In this document: one piece after another, positions 42,536 through 51,784 of the stretch
Layout of the letters: every line of letters begins with the position of its first letter
How positions within the stretch are numbered: the first letter of the stretch is position 1
Assembly: GCA_964542875.1 (NCBI GenBank)
Contig: CAZIWA010000024.1
Span: 1-51,784, forward strand
Length of the DNA stretch: 51,784 nucleotides
Reading direction: 5' to 3'
Source: CAZGOM01 sp964542875
GTDB lineage: Bacteria; Planctomycetota; Phycisphaerae; Phycisphaerales; Phycisphaeraceae
Notes under the pieces: generated by a model
Seen by the model: only the letters and a program-made list of their open reading frames with translations
Told to the model about the DNA's origin: nothing
Databases searched by the model: none
Made by a program: the position numbers and the translations under genes

Positions 42536-43444
42536 ATGAGCATTTTGATCGACAAGAACACGCGCGTTATCTGCCAGGGCATCACCGGTGCCGCGGGCGC
42601 TTTCCACACCAAGGGTTGTCTGGAATACGGCACCAAGATGGTTGGTGGCGTGACCCCCGGCAAGGGCGGGACCAAGGACGCCAACGGCCTGCCGGTGTTT
42701 AACACCGTAGCCGATGCGGTGAAGAACACGGGCGCGGATGCGACGATGATTTTCGTGCCCCCGCCGTTTGCCGCCGACGCGATCCTGGAAGCTGCGGACG
42801 CGGGCATCAAGCTGGTGATCGCGATCACCGAAGGCATTCCCGTGATCGACATGGCCAAGGTGAAGCGCACCCTGGACCTGCCCCAGTACCGTAATGTGCG
42901 CCTGGTGGGCCCTAACTGCCCCGGCGTGATCACCCCCGGCCAATGCAAGATCGGCATCATGCCCGGCTATATCCACAAGCCTGCGCACCTTGCCGAGAGC
43001 AAGCGCGCGGTCGGCATTATCAGCCGGTCCGGCACGCTGACGTATGAAGCCGTTTGGCAGACCTCCAACCTGGGCATCGGCCAGACAACCTGCGTGGGCA
43101 TCGGCGGCGACCCGATCCGCGGGACGAACTTCATCGACTGCCTGATCATGATGAACGCCGATCCGGAAACCGACGGCATCGTGATGATCGGTGAAATCGG
43201 CGGCTCTGACGAAGAAAAGGCCGCAGAATTCATCAAGAAGCATGTGCGCAAGCCGGTGACCGCGTTCATCGCGGGCCGGACGGCCCCCCCGGGCCGGCGC
43301 ATGGGCCATGCAGGCGCGATCATCTCCGGCGGCGAAGGCGGGGCGGAAGCCAAGCTCAAGGCGCTGCGTGAAGCAGGCTGCATGATCGCTGAATCCCCGG
43401 CTGACCTCGGTACGACCATGGCCAAGGGCCTTGGGATCCGGTAA
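42536..43444 (+). CDS. sucD: Succinate-CoA ligase, alpha subunit
   Basis: 302 residues from the ATG at 42536 after AAGGAAA; the 30-codon extension upstream is not protein-like. The CoA-binding fold starts VICQGITGAAGAFHTK, and later blocks are GGVTPGKGG, RLVGPNCPGVITPGQCKIGIMPG (in outline) and SRSGTLTYEAVWQ. The phosphorylated His lies in GRRMGHAGAIISGG. With the beta subunit it makes succinate and ATP/GTP from succinyl-CoA in the TCA cycle. The usual partner sucC is not next to it here, so the subunits are encoded apart. It has its own terminator. Confidence 0.97.
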   Translation: MSILIDKNTRVICQGITGAAGAFHTKGCLEYGTKMVGGVTPGKGGTKDANGLPVFNTVADAVKNTGADATMIFVPPPFAADAILEAADAGIKLVIAITEGIPVIDMAKVKRTLDLPQYRNVRLVGPNCPGVITPGQCKIGIMPGYIHKPAHLAESKRAVGIISRSGTLTYEAVWQTSNLGIGQTTCVGIGGDPIRGTNFIDCLIMMNADPETDGIVMIGEIGGSDEEKAAEFIKKHVRKPVTAFIAGRTAPPGRRMGHAGAIISGGEGGAEAKLKALREAGCMIAESPADLGTTMAKGLGIR

Positions 43445-43475
43445 GCCATGTCTGATATCTGATGCAAGAAGTTAA

Positions 43476-43515
43476 AAAAGAAGACCCTTGGATGCCTGCA
43501 TCCGAGGGTCTTTTG
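43476..43515 (+). terminator. Rho-independent terminator after sucD
   Basis: AAGACCCTTGGATGC (43481-43495) and GCATCCGAGGGTCTT (43498-43512) form a 15-bp stem with one G-T pair, followed by TTGTTTTG. Confidence 0.92.
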
Positions 43516-43936
43516 TTTTGCAGGGGAGGAGGAGCGGAGTGGAATTTTTACCGCGAAGGCGCGAAGGTGGGAGGAATGCAGAGGAAAGGTCAGATGCAGA
43601 TTTTGTTGGTTTTAGCGGTTTGGGGGTTATAGGTCCGGCGGGGGTTTCACGGTTTTTTCTGAGTTGAATAACCTGTGCGTCCTCTGGCAATAACGGGTGC
43701 GTGACGGATTCAGTGGAGGGTGCAGATATAGGGAGATTTGCGACTGAAGAGCTCACTTATGTCGGTGAAGGTGGTGGATCGGGAGCCGGTGGGACGCCGG
43801 CGCTCCCGGTGCAGGCGCAGAACCAGTCATGCACCCGGCAATGACTGCGATAGGGATCGGCTATTTGATTCATTTTTATCAGGGGCTATCGTTTACCGTC
43901 TGATTAACCAACCGAGCATGCTTTAAGGAGCTAACC
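43516..43936. other. Intergenic region with family B element
   Basis: About 420 bp with no gene. TTTTTACCGCGAAGGCGCGA at about 43546-43565 is a third copy of the family B element (compare 14278 and 25089), here without the family C part. AAGGAG precedes the next gene's ATG. Confidence 0.55.
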
Positions 43937-44560
43937 ATGCCAGTCGTCCCCCCGCTGTCCCCGGAGAATGCGCCCGATTCGACCAAGGCCATCTATGAAC
44001 GCATCAAGGAAACCGTGGGCCACGGCCAGGTGTCCGTCGGCTTTCAGATGATGGGGAACGTCGAGCCCTTCCTCCAGGACTCGTACATGAACTACCGGAA
44101 ATTCGTGGTCGACGGCGCGGGCCAGCTCGACGGCAAGCAGCGCTGGGCGCTGGCGCTGGCGACGAGTTCGGCGATGAACTGCGGGCACTGCGTGAAGTCC
44201 CACGCCAAGAACGCCCTGGCCGCAGGGTGGACGGATCAGCAAGTGGCGGAGATCCTGGCCGTGGTGGCCACCTGCGCCATGTACAACAACTACTACCGGT
44301 TTAAGGACCTGGCGGGCGATGAAGCCTTCCGGCACCTGTCCCCCGGCCTGCGGGCATTCACCTTCCAGAAGACGAGCCTGGGCGATCAACTGGTGGAGCT
44401 GATCAACGTGGTGGTGTCGAACATCAACAACTGCCACTTCTGCACGACCGGGCATGTGAACAAGGCGCTGGCGACGGGCCTGACGCATGAACAGATCGAA
44501 GAAGCGGTGAAGGTGAGCTCGACGGTGGTGGCGTTCAATACGTTCCACCGGACGCAGTAA
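43937..44560 (+). CDS. Double AhpD/carboxymuconolactone-decarboxylase-like protein
   Basis: 207 residues with two copies of the AhpD-type active-site block: NCGHCVKSH (C82, C85, H89) and NCHFCTTGH (C166, C169, H173). Each is followed by a helix of the form KNALAAGWTDQQVAE or NKALATGLTHEQIEE. Single-domain members work as peroxidase or reductant partners through the CxxC pair. Here both pairs and both His are intact, so it is a tandem duplication within one chain. Cytoplasmic, behind AAGGAG, followed by its own terminator; a role in peroxide or disulfide stress is inferred. Confidence 0.9.
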   Translation: MPVVPPLSPENAPDSTKAIYERIKETVGHGQVSVGFQMMGNVEPFLQDSYMNYRKFVVDGAGQLDGKQRWALALATSSAMNCGHCVKSHAKNALAAGWTDQQVAEILAVVATCAMYNNYYRFKDLAGDEAFRHLSPGLRAFTFQKTSLGDQLVELINVVVSNINNCHFCTTGHVNKALATGLTHEQIEEAVKVSSTVVAFNTFHRTQ

Positions 44561-44587
44561 ACAGCAGACCAAGATGGAAATATCGAC

Positions 44588-44620
44588 GGGCGCCCTTTAA
44601 AGAGGGCGCCTGTTTGTTTT
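44588..44620 (+). terminator. Rho-independent terminator
   Basis: GGCGCCCT (44589-44596), loop TTAAAG, AGGGCGCC (44603-44610), then TGTTTGTTTTC, 28 bp past the AhpD-like gene. Confidence 0.88.
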
Positions 44621-44711
44621 CATAGGGAGCGAAGGCATCTGGCGATATGATGGCTGAGGCCTTGGCGGTTTTTCGGGTCACCCATCTTTTGGTCTTTCTG
44701 GGAGTCAATCC

Positions 44712-45584
44712 ATGGTTGGATGCAAAGAGCACGGGGTGGTACGCGGATTTTCCCTTGTGGAACTGCTGGTGGTGATCGCCGTGGTGGCGGTGCTGTGCGC
44801 GATGATCATGCCCTCGGTGCAGAAAGCGCGAGAGGTGAGTTATCAGATCAAGTGCGCCGCGGGGGCACGGCAGGTGGATCTGGGGTGCAAGAACTACAGC
44901 GGAGACAACAGGAACTATTACCCGTCGTCGTTTGCGGCGCAGTTCGTGTTTCCTGTGAATCCTGGGATCAATTATCCGCTTGCCCAGTACAACTATCAGG
45001 AACAGATGGTGCTGCTGGGGTACCTGCCCAAGAATGTGTTCACCAGGCAGGGGGGCTGCCCTTACGGCCCCGGGGCATACAGCACGAGCCACTGGAACCC
45101 TCAAACGGCGGCGACAAACACAGTGGCCTATGGCATCAATGGCCGATTGATTTCCGGGCCGGGGACGCTGGTCAATACAAGCAATGGCGGGCAGGGGGTG
45201 GCGATGTATGGCCCGATGCGGATGGATCGGCTGCGTGCGGGGCGTCACCCCAGCCTGCTGGGGACAATTTTTGATTCCGCCAATCCAGGAACGCAGCCCA
45301 ATGATGCCCGGGTGCAGACGACGGACATGCACCACCGGCTGGCCATTGGGACGGCAGACCCGGCGCACTGGCGGCATCAGGCCAAGGGATTAAACATGGC
45401 GTTTCTGGACGGCCATGCGGCGTTTGTGCAGCGGCAGGATTTTGTGGACTACAACGGCGGTGTTTCGCCTGCGGCGACGACGCCGGACTATATGCGTGTG
45501 ACATTCGAGGGGCTGTATTCGATCTTCCGGACTAACTGGATCGATGGAAGCGGGCTGGAGACGTGGTACCGCTGGACGCCTTGA
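44712..45584 (+). CDS. Type II secretion pseudopilin-like (DUF1559-type) protein
   Basis: 290 residues. The prepilin start is RGFSLVELLVVIAVVAVLCAMIMP: cleavage after Gly12, then the hydrophobic helix. The rest is extracytoplasmic, with a late HQAKGLNMAFLDGHAAFV block, the H...FxDGH ending known from the large planctomycete DUF1559 / H-X9-DG group. Such proteins are present in many copies per planctomycete genome and are thought to build or decorate surface structures. It is monocistronic here. Confidence 0.9.
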   Translation: MVGCKEHGVVRGFSLVELLVVIAVVAVLCAMIMPSVQKAREVSYQIKCAAGARQVDLGCKNYSGDNRNYYPSSFAAQFVFPVNPGINYPLAQYNYQEQMVLLGYLPKNVFTRQGGCPYGPGAYSTSHWNPQTAATNTVAYGINGRLISGPGTLVNTSNGGQGVAMYGPMRMDRLRAGRHPSLLGTIFDSANPGTQPNDARVQTTDMHHRLAIGTADPAHWRHQAKGLNMAFLDGHAAFVQRQDFVDYNGGVSPAATTPDYMRVTFEGLYSIFRTNWIDGSGLETWYRWTP

Positions 45585-45750
45585 TAAGCCTTGATGCAAG
45601 GTTTGAGGCGATTGCATGGTTGATGGTCCGATAGAACGAGCATTGGCGTCAATACGTGCCGAAAGTGTCAGATAATGGTGGTGGAGCGGGGGGCTTTTAC
45701 GCTATGATTTGTGCAGCAGGAAGCAGTACTCATTACCGGAGCAAAAGAGC

Positions 45751-46878
45751 ATGGATGCTCGCATTGTTGTTCTCGGCTCGTTGCTGGCGTCGGTGGGCTT
45801 TGCCCATGAACTGATGGCGCAGGCGACAACGCAGCCCGGCGTGCCGGTGCAGATGAACCAAACGGTGACGACTCCGCAGGCGGCGGCGAGCCAGCCTGCG
45901 ACGACGCAGCCAGCGACGGCTTTGCCGGCGGCGGCGACGCAACCGGCTGTGGGCGTGACGCCTGCGGTGGTGGCGCGGCAGCCTGTGGTGGAAGCGCCGG
46001 TGCCGGTGGGAATCGAAGTGGATGTGCTGAGGACGCAACTGGTGCTGGACCGGATGGGGTTTTCCCCGGGGTTGGTGGACGGCAAGGCGGGGCGCAAGAC
46101 CAAGGAAGCACTGGAGCGGCTGAACCAATTGCGGCCGGGACGGCCGGTGATCGGGATGAAGATCGATGAAACGGTGGCTGCGGAGTATTTGAAGGGGCAG
46201 CCGCTATTGCGGGTGTGGACGGTGACGGCGGAGGATTTGAAGGATGTGGGGCCGTGGCCGGACGATTGGTTGGAGCGGTCGAAGCTGGACCGGATGAGGT
46301 ATGAGAGCAACGAGACGCTTTTCGCCGAGCGGGGGCACTGCACGGTGGCGTTCTTGAAGCGGCTGAACCCGGCGGTGGATTTTGCGGGATTGCAGCCTGG
46401 GGCGGGCGTGGTGCTGCCGAATGTGCTGGAGACACAGCAGTTTCCCCGGCAGCCGAAGGTGGGGGCGCTGGTGATCGACCTGGATGAGAAGACGATTGAT
46501 GCGCTGGGGGACGATGGCATGCCGATCGCGCTGTTTCATTGCTCGATCGCCAAGGATGTGGCCAAACGTCCGGCGGGACAGGCGGTGGTGGTGAATGTGG
46601 CTTTTGATCCGAATTACCTTTGGGATCCGGTGATGTGGCCGGAGGTGTCGGGTATCAACAAGAAGTTGTTTATTCCGCCTGGACCTAGAAACCCGGTGGG
46701 GATGGCGTGGGTGGGCTTGAGCTTGCCGGGGTATGGGATTCACGGGACGCCTCACCCGGAGAATATCGGGAAGACGGGTTCGCACGGGTGCTTTCGGCTG
46801 ACAAACTGGGATGCGATCCGGTTGGCAAAGATCGTGCGGGTGGGGAGCCAGGTGCGGTTTGTGCATTCGGGGGGGTGA
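45751..46878 (+). CDS. L,D-transpeptidase (YkuD) with peptidoglycan-binding-like domain
   Basis: 375 residues from the ATG at 45751 (GGAG upstream; an in-frame GTG start at 45709 is weaker). The signal segment is RIVVLGSLLASVGFAHELMA, followed by an Ala/Thr/Gln/Pro-rich linker. Residues about 88-135 form a PG_binding_1-like unit (QLVLDRMGFSPGLVDGKAG). The YkuD domain ends with GYGIHGTPHP and TGSHGCFRLTNWD, carrying the catalytic His and Cys. It makes 3-3 peptidoglycan cross-links or attaches proteins to the wall, in the periplasm; this argues for a peptidoglycan wall in this planctomycete. Confidence 0.92.
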   Translation: MDARIVVLGSLLASVGFAHELMAQATTQPGVPVQMNQTVTTPQAAASQPATTQPATALPAAATQPAVGVTPAVVARQPVVEAPVPVGIEVDVLRTQLVLDRMGFSPGLVDGKAGRKTKEALERLNQLRPGRPVIGMKIDETVAAEYLKGQPLLRVWTVTAEDLKDVGPWPDDWLERSKLDRMRYESNETLFAERGHCTVAFLKRLNPAVDFAGLQPGAGVVLPNVLETQQFPRQPKVGALVIDLDEKTIDALGDDGMPIALFHCSIAKDVAKRPAGQAVVVNVAFDPNYLWDPVMWPEVSGINKKLFIPPGPRNPVGMAWVGLSLPGYGIHGTPHPENIGKTGSHGCFRLTNWDAIRLAKIVRVGSQVRFVHSGG

Positions 46879-47268
46879 AGAGGTCTATAAATTGCAAGTT
46901 ACGAGTTATGAATTACGAATTGAAGACTTGAGGGGGCAGGGATTATTGTTTAATTGGGCGGCCTTTAAATGAGAAAAGAGGCCGGTTTAAAAGATGGTAC
47001 TTTTGTCGTGATTCATGTGTCAGCGGGTCTGCGGCGCGGCGTGGTGGGCCTCGAGGACTCGGCGCCACCTTACTGGAAGGACTGCCAAGTTGGCATTTAG
47101 GGTGGGTGGGGTGCCGATTTTGTCAGGTGGGATGGATAAGATTGCTGGTAAGTACCAGCTGCGGGCGGGGCTTTGCGTGTTGACACGACTGGCCCGGCTT
47201 TTGCAGAAGGGGTTTGGTCGGGTGTGTGACGTTCCGGGGAGGCCGAATGAGAAAGCAATTTTAAAACC
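46879..47268. other. Intergenic region with repeats
   Basis: 390 bp before dnaJ/cbpA. GTTACGAGTTATGAATTACGA at about 46892-46912 is related to 8993-9016. Family D copy 2 lies at 47043-47073. No gene is seen. Confidence 0.5.
47043..47073. repeat. Palindromic repeat family D, copy 2
   Basis: 27 of 31 identical to 36479-36509; arms GGTGGGCC and GGCGCCACC around TCGAGGACTC. Confidence 0.75.
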
Positions 47269-48246
47269 ATGAAATTCCAAGACTATTACAAGCTGCTTGA
47301 GGTGGACCGCAAGGCTTCGCAGGATGACATTCAAAAGTCGTACCGGAAGCTGGCGCGCAAATATCATCCTGACGTGAATAAGACGAAGGATGCGGAGACG
47401 AAGTTTAAGGAGATTTCCGAGGCTTACGAGGTGCTGAAGGACCCGGAGAAGCGGAAGCTGTATGACGAGCTTGGGCCTAACTATAAGGCGGGCCAGGACT
47501 TTACCCCGCCGCCGAATTGGGAAGAGCAGTTTGGCGGGGGGAGGCGCGGGAAAGCTCGCTCCGGCGGGGGGCGCCAGCAGGGTCCGGGCATGGGAGGCGG
47601 GGCGGACTTTTCGGATTTTTTTGAGTCCTTTTTCCGACAGCAGGGCATGGGCGGCGGCGGTGGGTTTGCCCGGGACGGGTTTCGCGATGGGCACCAGGAA
47701 GCCGTGCAGGGCCAGAGCATCGACGCGGATGTGAACGTGAGCCTTTATGAGGCGTATGCGGGGACGTCGCGGTCGTTTACGCTCCGGATGGGGGATGGAC
47801 AGACGCGGCAGATCGATGTGAAGGTGCCGGCTGGGACGACGCCGGGGAGCAAACTGCGCGTGAAGGGGCAGGGCGGGCCTTCGCCGATGGGCGGGCCGGC
47901 GGGGGACTTGATGATCACGGTGAAGGTGGATGTGCCGCAGGGCGCGTCGATCGATGGGCGCGATGTGACGGTGGAACTGCCGATATCGCCCTGGGAAGCC
48001 GGGCTTGGGGGCAAAGTGACCGCGCAGACGATGGCGGGCGAGATTGAGGTGGGCATTCCCGCGGGTGCACAGTCGGGCCAGCGGATACGGATTAAGGGGA
48101 AGGGATTTTCGCCTAAGGCGGGCGAGCCGGGCGACCTTTATTTGAGATTAAAGATCGCTTTGCCGAAACCGCTTAGCGATGTGGAACGGGAATTGCTAGA
48201 GAAGTGGCGAGACGCGAATCCGGGGTTTGATCCCAGAAGGGTCTAG
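47269..48246 (+). CDS. DnaJ-family co-chaperone, CbpA type
   Basis: 325 residues. The J domain (5-70) has HPD at 33-35 (RKYHPDVNKTK). A Gly/Phe-rich linker follows (about 88-150, with GRRGKARSGGGRQQ and QGMGGGGGF). There are no CxxCxGxG zinc-finger repeats, so this is a CbpA-like (type II) J protein. Two C-terminal substrate-binding sheets are seen (VPAGTTPGSKLRVKGQG, VGIPAGAQSGQRIRIKGKGF). It delivers clients to DnaK in the cytoplasm. clpB begins about 190 bp downstream in the same direction, so both may serve one disaggregation pathway; dnaK is not in the window. Confidence 0.93.
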   Translation: MKFQDYYKLLEVDRKASQDDIQKSYRKLARKYHPDVNKTKDAETKFKEISEAYEVLKDPEKRKLYDELGPNYKAGQDFTPPPNWEEQFGGGRRGKARSGGGRQQGPGMGGGADFSDFFESFFRQQGMGGGGGFARDGFRDGHQEAVQGQSIDADVNVSLYEAYAGTSRSFTLRMGDGQTRQIDVKVPAGTTPGSKLRVKGQGGPSPMGGPAGDLMITVKVDVPQGASIDGRDVTVELPISPWEAGLGGKVTAQTMAGEIEVGIPAGAQSGQRIRIKGKGFSPKAGEPGDLYLRLKIALPKPLSDVERELLEKWRDANPGFDPRRV

Positions 48247-48379
48247 GGTCTGGTCAGAAATTCAGGGGCGCCGGATCGCGTCTTGGCAGAAGTCTGGTCT
48301 GTGGTTTGTTGGCCCCATAAGGGGATGTTTGATGAATCGTTGGTACATAGCACGCGGTGGCGGCCTTCACTCGAGCCAT

Positions 48380-48394
48380 CTCTCCAAGGGAGAG
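48380..48394 (+). repeat. CTCTCC/GGAGAG hairpin (family F, short copy)
   Basis: CTCTCC, loop AAG, GGAGAG in the leader of clpB, about 40 bp before its ATG. Related to 17225-17249. Confidence 0.5.
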
Positions 48395-48431
48395 GGGGTT
48401 AGAGAGGAGCCGTACCGGAAAGGGATTTTGT

Positions 48432-51065
<2,634 letters not shown>

Positions 51066-51092
51066 TACAGGTATGCCGGGAGGGCAATACCT

Positions 51093-51614
51093 GTGGAAGC
51101 GAAGGTTTTAAAGAGGGTGATCTGGGCAGGAGGAGCAGCGGTGCTGCTCCTCCTGTTTGCTGGGGGCGTGTGGGGATATCAATACGTCAGAAAGCTGGTG
51201 GGGTACGAACATGCCAGTTGGTACGCGGGATGTGCGTATGGGTATTTTCATAGTCGGGAGCACCGATGGCCCAAGGATTTGCCGGAGGCGCTGGCTTATG
51301 CGCGAGAGAACGCCGATGAACGGATGGAAAACTGGGCATCAGGCGCCAGGCATCCAGATGTTAAAGCCTATCTGGATGGCTTGGATGTGAGGCCAGGATT
51401 TGAAAACGAGCATGTGCCCGATTTGGAGTATTGGGCGTTTCAGAAAGCCACAAATGGCTTTAGCAGCCGGTTTGATTCGGCGGTTTTACGCAAAGATTCA
51501 AGCAGCACAAGCGATGCGATCCGAGAGCGGTATTCACAATCGTTTTACACCGGAGTGATTGCAGGAAGCTTGAATAAAGGGAGGAAATGGAACGGGTCCA
51601 ATTGGGAAGATTGA
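51093..51614 (+). CDS. Small membrane-anchored hypothetical protein
   Basis: 173 residues from a GTG at 51093. One N-terminal membrane segment (VIWAGGAAVLLLLFAGGVWGY) follows MEAKVLKR, so the rest (from YQYVRKLVGYEH) is probably periplasmic. I recognise no family. It lies 27 bp after clpB in the same direction and may be read through from it. Its codon use is less GC-biased than that of clpB. Confidence 0.65.
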   Translation: MEAKVLKRVIWAGGAAVLLLLFAGGVWGYQYVRKLVGYEHASWYAGCAYGYFHSREHRWPKDLPEALAYARENADERMENWASGARHPDVKAYLDGLDVRPGFENEHVPDLEYWAFQKATNGFSSRFDSAVLRKDSSSTSDAIRERYSQSFYTGVIAGSLNKGRKWNGSNWED

Positions 51615-51740
51615 GGTGAATGGTGGGTTTACGGGAGGTCGGGCTGGTGCCCGAATACCCTCGCTGGCGCGTCGGACAAATGGTTTTGCGGTGCGGCGGG
51701 CTGGTGTTTTTTGCTGGCTCTCCAGTTCCGGGGGTAATGA

Positions 51741-51776
51741 AAAGAGGTCCGGAGCTTTTGGGCTCGGGACCTCTTT
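51741..51776 (+). terminator. Hairpin terminator near the window end
   Basis: AAAGAGGTCC (51741-51750) and GGACCTCTTT (51767-51776), with an inner GAGC/GCTC pairing around TTTTGG. A similar A/T tail is present on both strands, so it may end transcripts from either side. Confidence 0.8.
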
Positions 51777-51784
51777 GGGTGTGG

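Overview
The window is GC-rich bacterial DNA, very probably a scaffold from a Planctomycetota genome, with Phycisphaerae-like features. This rests on: a secreted haem peroxidase with an N-terminal LEPR-type motif, a DUF1559-like pseudopilin, futalosine-route menaquinone synthesis (MqnA), a pyrophosphate-type phosphofructokinase, an OprP-type porin (so a Gram-negative envelope), and many carbohydrate-active or sugar-acid genes. Five runs of exactly 100 N mark scaffold joins, which suggests a draft or metagenome assembly. I see no rRNA, tRNA, CRISPR array, transposase or prophage structural gene.

Layout. 1-6.4 kb: a partial NUDIX hydrolase and an unknown gene (minus), then three plus-strand genes (toroid-fold lyase-like protein, DUF1348 protein, TIM-barrel glycosidase-like protein). 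6.4-7.7 kb: a visibly AT-richer patch with a gene remnant, a small unknown gene and a frameshifted HELGH metallopeptidase-like gene cut by a gap. 7.8-13.3 kb: metallophosphoesterase, sigma-54 response regulator, MqnA and a membrane-anchored PpiD/SurA-like chaperone. 13.3-19.3 kb (all minus): creatininase-family protein, L-rhamnose mutarotase, a broken ParE/RelE toxin with its Phd/YefM antitoxin and a clear TGTACA operator, an acyl carrier protein (ACP) fused to a SUMF1/FGE-type domain without the FGE cysteines, a free-standing ACP, an amidohydrolase and a Gfo/Idh/MocA oxidoreductase. 19.4-27 kb: lipoprotein, ACT-domain protein, beta-lactamase-fold lipoprotein with CdsA, membrane protein, secreted repeat protein and ArgS. 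27-38 kb: amidohydrolase/deacetylase, TPR-like protein, heparinase II/III-family protein, haem peroxidase, and two paralogous beta-propeller glycosidase-like proteins around an alpha/beta esterase. 38-45.6 kb: porin, PPi-PFK, FmdB protein, SucD, double-AhpD protein and pseudopilin. 45.7-51.8 kb: L,D-transpeptidase, CbpA-type DnaJ, ClpB and a small membrane protein.

The carbohydrate genes (toroid lyase, heparinase-like, propellers, esterase, rhamnose mutarotase, oxidoreductase, amidohydrolases) fit breakdown of complex, possibly deoxysugar-rich polysaccharide; that is inference. The most unusual item is the ACP plus ACP-SUMF1 pair. The intergenic DNA also carries at least five families of short, mostly palindromic repeats, several present twice in this one window.
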